Assembly: GCF_000429705.1 (NCBI RefSeq)
Contig: NZ_KE386942.1
Coordinates: forward strand, 141,241 to 205,240
Source: Alteribacter aurantiacus DSM 18675
Lineage (GTDB): Bacteria > Bacillota > Bacilli > Bacillales > Salisediminibacteriaceae
DNA length: 64,000 nt
Reading direction: 5' to 3'
A program made the position numbers and the translations under genes. The notes under the pieces are model-generated. The model was not told the origin of the DNA, made no database searches, and worked only from the letters and a program-made list of their open reading frames with translations. Below, in pieces: positions 61,087 to 64,000 of the stretch (the first letter of the stretch is position 1; every line of letters begins with the position of its first letter).

Positions 61087-61164
61087 TTAGCCTAAGCTCC
61101 AGATAGCAAGAAGTACATAAATGCCTGCCACTACAAAGACAATTCCTTGTCTTTACCTATTCAC
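61087..61164 (-). pseudogene. micro-ORF for a hydrophobic 25-residue protein with stop at codon 4
   Basis: AAGGAG 8 nt before GTG 61164, then MNR, a TAA, and RQGIVFVVAGIYVLLAIWSLG with a final TAA at 61087. Apart from the codon-4 stop it looks like the one-helix membrane microproteins of Bacilli. Either a recent nonsense mutation or chance. Confidence 0.3.
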
Positions 61165-61424
61165 TTCGTTCACTCCTTATTCCTTATCGGTAGCAATTTA
61201 ATTTGTTTTTCTTAAAAAAGTCGACAGATGTGACGTTTTGCCGTCTTTTGAGAATCTTTAAGGAAATAATGAATACATGAACGTATATAATGAATTTTTT
61301 ACATTTATAAAGAATCTTTAACTACTTAATAAATCCGCCCCTCACCTTTCTACCAACAAATCTCAAAAACTATGAATGAAACGTCCCTCTATGGTCATAC
61401 TATCTAGTAAAAGGGGTGATCGAC

Positions 61425-61880
61425 TTGGCAGTTACTAGAAGTGTTTATCATTGTACGCCTCCTATACTCGGTTCCATGTCCCTCCTGATTAGCGGAAATC
61501 ACGGTGAAAAAATCAATGTTTTGCACGATCTCAGATCGTTTATGATCAACAATACCATTGCAAACGAACCGTCACTCTTACTTTGTTTCCCGACTCTATT
61601 TGACGAACTTCGCCAACCTATTGAAGCTACAATCAAATACGAAATAGCGAAAACAATCTTCACGTTCACCAAACAAACAGGCGTCTATTTCGACTTGTCA
61701 CAGCTACGTTACTTAGAACGACTTGCAGACAAAGAAGCTGATGAAAAAGTGAAGCAAGAACTTGAGAATATTATCTTTTGGCACGAGAACTTCATGTATT
61801 GCGAGATTATGGGCGGCGGTGTGAAGACGTATTCTGGGGAGATGAAGCATTACTTTCCAAATGCACCGTTGGCTTTATAG
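61425..61880 (+). CDS. hypothetical protein, 151 residues, next to the spore-surface genes
   Basis: TTG start at 61425, placed by the AAGGGGTG site 6 nt upstream; GTG at 61416 is inside that site. Begins MAVTRSVYHCTPPILG; mixed alpha/beta with a helical second half (YLERLADKEADEKVKQELE). No recognised family. Near-match CATACTATC at 61396 to the sigma-K -10, but without the -35. A spore role is possible by position only. Confidence 0.6.
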   Translation: MAVTRSVYHCTPPILGSMSLLISGNHGEKINVLHDLRSFMINNTIANEPSLLLCFPTLFDELRQPIEATIKYEIAKTIFTFTKQTGVYFDLSQLRYLERLADKEADEKVKQELENIIFWHENFMYCEIMGGGVKTYSGEMKHYFPNAPLAL

Positions 61881-61891
61881 AATCCTCCAAA

Positions 61892-61917
61892 AAACACCTA
61901 ACCATCAGGTGTTTTTT
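61892..61917 (+). terminator. terminator of the 61425 gene
   Basis: AACACCT pairs with AGGTGTT around a 7-base loop, then six T, 12 nt past the stop codon. Confidence 0.85.
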
Positions 61918-62025
61918 ATTTGCAAGTAAAGATTTCTTTTTCCATCAATTATAAGTTTCATTAATGTTCTTAAGGAGCTGTTGCTAAAAAGTAGACGGTC
62001 CTTTTTGGATTCTTAAAAAAGGTTA

Positions 62026-62053
62026 ACCGCCCATGCCTATCTTGCATAGAATA
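62026..62053 (+). promoter_or_regulatory. sigma-K-type promoter of the Ena-related gene
   Basis: AC at 62026-62027, 17-bp spacer, CATAGAATA at 62045-62053: a full match to AC-N17-CATANNNTA, 25 bp before the TTG start. Confidence 0.75.
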
Positions 62054-62078
62054 CGATGTAAGGAAGGAGGAGAACCCT

Positions 62079-62930
62079 TTGAATCTTATTAAATGCAAAG
62101 AACAGCACTGTTTGATTACAACCAAAGTATATGATTGGATATATAAATTAGAGTCGTTTTCATGCGATCCTTTAAAGGTGAACCTTCCTTGTTATTCAGA
62201 ACCTAAGCGTTGCATTGAAGGTGACCTCTTTAATGAGCAGATGTTGCTATGGAGAAAAGGCGCACCTTCCATGACTGCATTTGGAACGATTTCCATTTCT
62301 GTTAATCAACAAAGCAGCCCACTTGAAATTCATATTAACGGAGAACTTGTACATACGTTAGACGCAGGCGATTGCCACTCGTTTACGTATGATCAGATTA
62401 ATGACATCATCGTAAAAACAAGCGGAATCTCTTCATTTCAAGCAACCCTACAAGTCCATTACCAACATAAATTGTCAGAAGATGACAATCTCAAGCTTAC
62501 TTGCGAACTTTTCCATTTAGAATGTACAGAAGTAACAAAGTCCAACCTGCGAAAGGACGTTGTTATTTACAAAGAAGGGAAACCAATCACTTTACAAAAG
62601 GTGATCCTACAAAAAAGCGGATGTTTTTCATTATGTTTATATAAACATAAACAACTTATATGGAAAACTGTGGTTCCTTTTTGCTTTTTAGAAACTGTTT
62701 ATTTGTGTGCACCACCAACAACAGATGTCGATTGCACCATTGTCACGGCAGAATGTGACCCACATATTGTCTTTGTCAATGGGAAGCCGTGCATTCAAGT
62801 CCAACTCACTTTTTGCCAAAACATCTTAGTAACAGGTGAGATCGTAGTCAGTACAAAAGGAACTCCATGTGAGCCACGAAAACACATCACACTAGACAAA
62901 GCTCCCTGCCCTGTCTACCAGCTCTTCTAG
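62079..62930 (+). CDS. Ena-related (DUF3992-like) Cys-rich spore-surface protein
   Basis: 283 residues, TTG start, AGGAGGAG site. About residues 50-130 align with the Ena-like subunit encoded at 62966: both show EQ-x-L-x-W, FGTISI/NGTIVI, a INGEL/VNGVA turn, AGDCHSFTYDQINDIIV versus PGESEAVTLDNLNSISV, then a last strand. Further Cys-rich halves follow (CQNILVTGEIVVSTKGTPC near the end), 16 or more Cys in all. In relatives such proteins cross-link by disulfides. Probably an appendage- or exosporium-linked protein; sigma-K promoter upstream. Confidence 0.6.
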   Translation: MNLIKCKEQHCLITTKVYDWIYKLESFSCDPLKVNLPCYSEPKRCIEGDLFNEQMLLWRKGAPSMTAFGTISISVNQQSSPLEIHINGELVHTLDAGDCHSFTYDQINDIIVKTSGISSFQATLQVHYQHKLSEDDNLKLTCELFHLECTEVTKSNLRKDVVIYKEGKPITLQKVILQKSGCFSLCLYKHKQLIWKTVVPFCFLETVYLCAPPTTDVDCTIVTAECDPHIVFVNGKPCIQVQLTFCQNILVTGEIVVSTKGTPCEPRKHITLDKAPCPVYQLF

Positions 62931-62957
62931 AGCTGCGTACACAAGGAGGGAGCTTTT
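62899..62957 (+). terminator. terminator of the Ena-related gene
   Basis: AAAGCTCCCT pairs with GGGAGCTTTT across about 35 bases that include the stop codon and a smaller AGCTCTTCTAGAGCT hairpin. Confidence 0.6.
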
Positions 62958-62965
62958 CACTTTAT

Positions 62966-63313
62966 TTAAAAACGATAATTAATTGAAAAAGCTACTTTAA
63001 CATCAGACGTAAGTCCTTCTCCTCCACCTTCAGGAGCAACAGAAATGGAATTCAAGTTATCTAATGTAACCGCCTCACTCTCTCCAGGAGCGACTACAAC
63101 TCCCGTAGCCACACCATTGACCACCAAGCTAGCAGAAGGACCTTCTTCTATACCATCATTTTCTATCACAATCGTTCCATTGATTGTAAAAGCGCCATTA
63201 TTCGTCCATACCAATTGTTCTTCTCCACCGGTTTCAATTTCAATATTGAAACAAACCGCATCATTTACACAGCAGTCTTGTTGCTGTCTTCCACAACTCC
63301 CTAACTGAGCCAC
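62966..63313 (-). CDS. Ena-type endospore appendage subunit (DUF3992)
   Basis: 115 residues from GTG 63313 (GGGGGG site), matching the size of Ena1 subunits. An N-terminal connector with Cys (C7, C14, C15, C21; DCCVNDAVC) precedes a single jelly-roll of short beta strands (AFTINGTIVIEN, ASLVVNGVA, SEAVTLDNLNSISV, DVKVAFSINYRF). Ena subunits stack into fibres on spores through disulfides made by the connector. The CC-x5-C spacing is shorter than the about 10-12 of Ena1A/B. A sigma-K promoter lies upstream. Confidence 0.75.
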   Translation of the reverse strand: MAQLGSCGRQQQDCCVNDAVCFNIEIETGGEEQLVWTNNGAFTINGTIVIENDGIEEGPSASLVVNGVATGVVVAPGESEAVTLDNLNSISVAPEGGGEGLTSDVKVAFSINYRF

Positions 63314-63341
63314 AGAAAATCCCCCCTTTTTATCTTCACCA

Positions 63342-63368
63342 TATCCTATGCCCAGTAGGCAAATACGT
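63342..63368 (-). promoter_or_regulatory. sigma-K-type promoter of the Ena-like gene
   Basis: On the minus strand AC (63368-63367), a 16-bp spacer, then CATAGGATA (63350-63342): a full match to AC-N16-CATANNNTA, 29 bp before the GTG. Confidence 0.75.
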
Positions 63369-63454
63369 CTGTGCATCTGCCCACCAATATAGAAATCAAT
63401 TTTAATAACTTCAGGATTTATAGATGAACGCATATATCGTCATGGATAGACAGG

Positions 63455-63463
63455 CATACACTA
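63455..63463 (+). promoter_or_regulatory. sigma-K -10-like element of the BclA-like gene
   Basis: CATACACTA fits CATANNNTA, 30 bp before the TTG start; no AC is found at 16-17 bp upstream, so the -35 is weak. Confidence 0.45.
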
Positions 63464-63492
63464 TGAATAATTCATGTAAAGGAGGTATCTCA

Positions 63493-63966
63493 TTGGCCAA
63501 ACTTTCTTCATGTTGCAAATCCACTTGCCCGTCCATACCATTTGTATATGGGGCATTGTATGGAAGTACCGATACCTTCCCAGCAGCTATCTTGAACACC
63601 CCTGTAAACTTCGTTTCGTCAGGCCCATCGATTGGTTTAGTCGCAGATCCTGGCAGTAACGCGATTATTATTGAATCTTTTGGGGTTTATGAAGTGAACT
63701 ACTCGATTACCAACCAAAACACGACCGTAGGAACCGGAACTGGTGTCATTCGGTATAGCATTTACGTTAATGGCGCAGAACTCCTCGCTTCACGGTGTCG
63801 AACGGCTAACCGAAACCAAGACTTTTTCCAAGAGGACACGCTAGCAAAAACCATTCTTACCACTTTAAATGCCTCTGACGTTGTTACATTAAGACCGTCC
63901 TTAATTGAATCTGGTTCACACGCTTATTTCAACCCCACCCTCGTCGTTACAAAGCTTCCTTCATAA
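63493..63966 (+). CDS. BclA C-terminal-like (C1q/TNF jelly-roll) spore-surface protein
   Basis: 157 residues, TTG start 6 nt after AAAGGAGGT. A Cys-rich head (LSSCCKSTC) is followed by a jelly-roll of the BclA C-terminal type: PVNFVSSGPSIGLVADPG, IIESFGVYEVNYSIT, GVIRYSIYVNGAELLAS and NASDVVTLRP. BclA normally has collagen repeats before this domain; here they are absent. BclA-like proteins form the exosporium nap or the tips of Ena fibres. Divergent from the Ena-like gene, 179 bp between starts. Confidence 0.75.
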   Translation: MAKLSSCCKSTCPSIPFVYGALYGSTDTFPAAILNTPVNFVSSGPSIGLVADPGSNAIIIESFGVYEVNYSITNQNTTVGTGTGVIRYSIYVNGAELLASRCRTANRNQDFFQEDTLAKTILTTLNASDVVTLRPSLIESGSHAYFNPTLVVTKLPS

Positions 63967-63978
63967 AAGGTCATAGAA

Positions 63979-64000
63979 CAAAAAAACACCTGCTTGAGGT
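63979..64000 (+). terminator. start of a terminator, cut by the window edge
   Basis: AAAAAACACCTGCTTGAGGT at the edge resembles the rising arm and loop of the terminator at 61892. Its T-run would be just outside. Confidence 0.5.

Noticed and set aside
61396..61404. Sigma-K promoter before the gene at 61425
   Set aside because: CATACTATC misses the final A and no AC lies 16-17 bp upstream.

Overview
The window looks like a chromosomal segment from an endospore-forming member of the Bacillaceae (Firmicutes). The grounds are AGGAGG ribosome binding sites, TTG/GTG starts, an S-box (SAM-I) riboswitch, Zur boxes, CotX-type coat genes, sigma-K-type promoters, an Ena-type spore appendage gene and many YdcZ, YtrA, NatAB and DUF4256-type Bacillus families. 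The species cannot be fixed from the sequence. No rRNA, tRNA, CRISPR array, prophage or intact insertion sequence was seen.

Layout. 0-2.7 kb: LytS/LytT-type two-component pair. 2.8-9.2 kb: a sigma-A promoter and SAM riboswitch lead into an operon for a BMP-type lipoprotein, a nucleoside-type ABC transporter (ATPase and two permeases), a cytosolic COG2041 molybdopterin protein and a NP-I nucleoside phosphorylase. 9.5-10.2 kb: small HTH protein and stand-alone P-domain protein. 10.5-21.5 kb: histidine utilisation in two halves (hutH on minus, hutU-hutI-hutG on plus) around an aldo/keto reductase, small membrane proteins, an AraC regulator with a pseudo-receiver, a GNAT enzyme and a nucleoside hydrolase. 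21.5-28.1 kb: MBL hydrolase, CotW/CotX-like coat genes each with a sigma-K promoter, a second COG2041 enzyme, a secreted serine hydrolase and a PIN toxin-antitoxin pair. 28.4-36 kb: MFS exporter, frameshifted zinc-ribbon gene, OmpA-like lipoprotein and a minus-strand block of ATPase, Nudix, GNAT and membrane genes.

36.5-40.9 kb is a zinc-starvation locus: FolE2, a flavoprotein, a FeoB-like permease lacking the GTPase domain, and a COG0523 metallochaperone, with three Zur-box-like palindromes at its promoters. 41-45 kb: esterase, CtaG/DUF2243 membrane pair and lipoproteins. 45.3-49.5 kb: YtrA-type GntR regulator in an operon with two ABC ATPases and two membrane proteins, behind a perfect inverted repeat. 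49.8-50.6 kb: HEPN/MNT toxin-antitoxin pair. 52.7-54.4 kb: Crp-type regulator between two YdcZ transporters. 54.8-59.8 kb: methyltransferase, DUF4256, a large membrane protein and a BcrA-type ABC exporter. 60-64 kb: DUF3231 protein and a spore-surface cluster (Ena-like subunit, larger Ena-related protein, BclA-C-terminal-like protein).

Across the intergenic regions lie eight short arrays of degenerate repeats with a 21-bp period (two DNA helical turns), in three core-sequence classes. Two of them are built identically: six units and a terminal GGATAG. I know of no description of these arrays. Together with the SAM-riboswitch nucleoside operon and the Zur-controlled FeoB-core locus they are the most promising material here.
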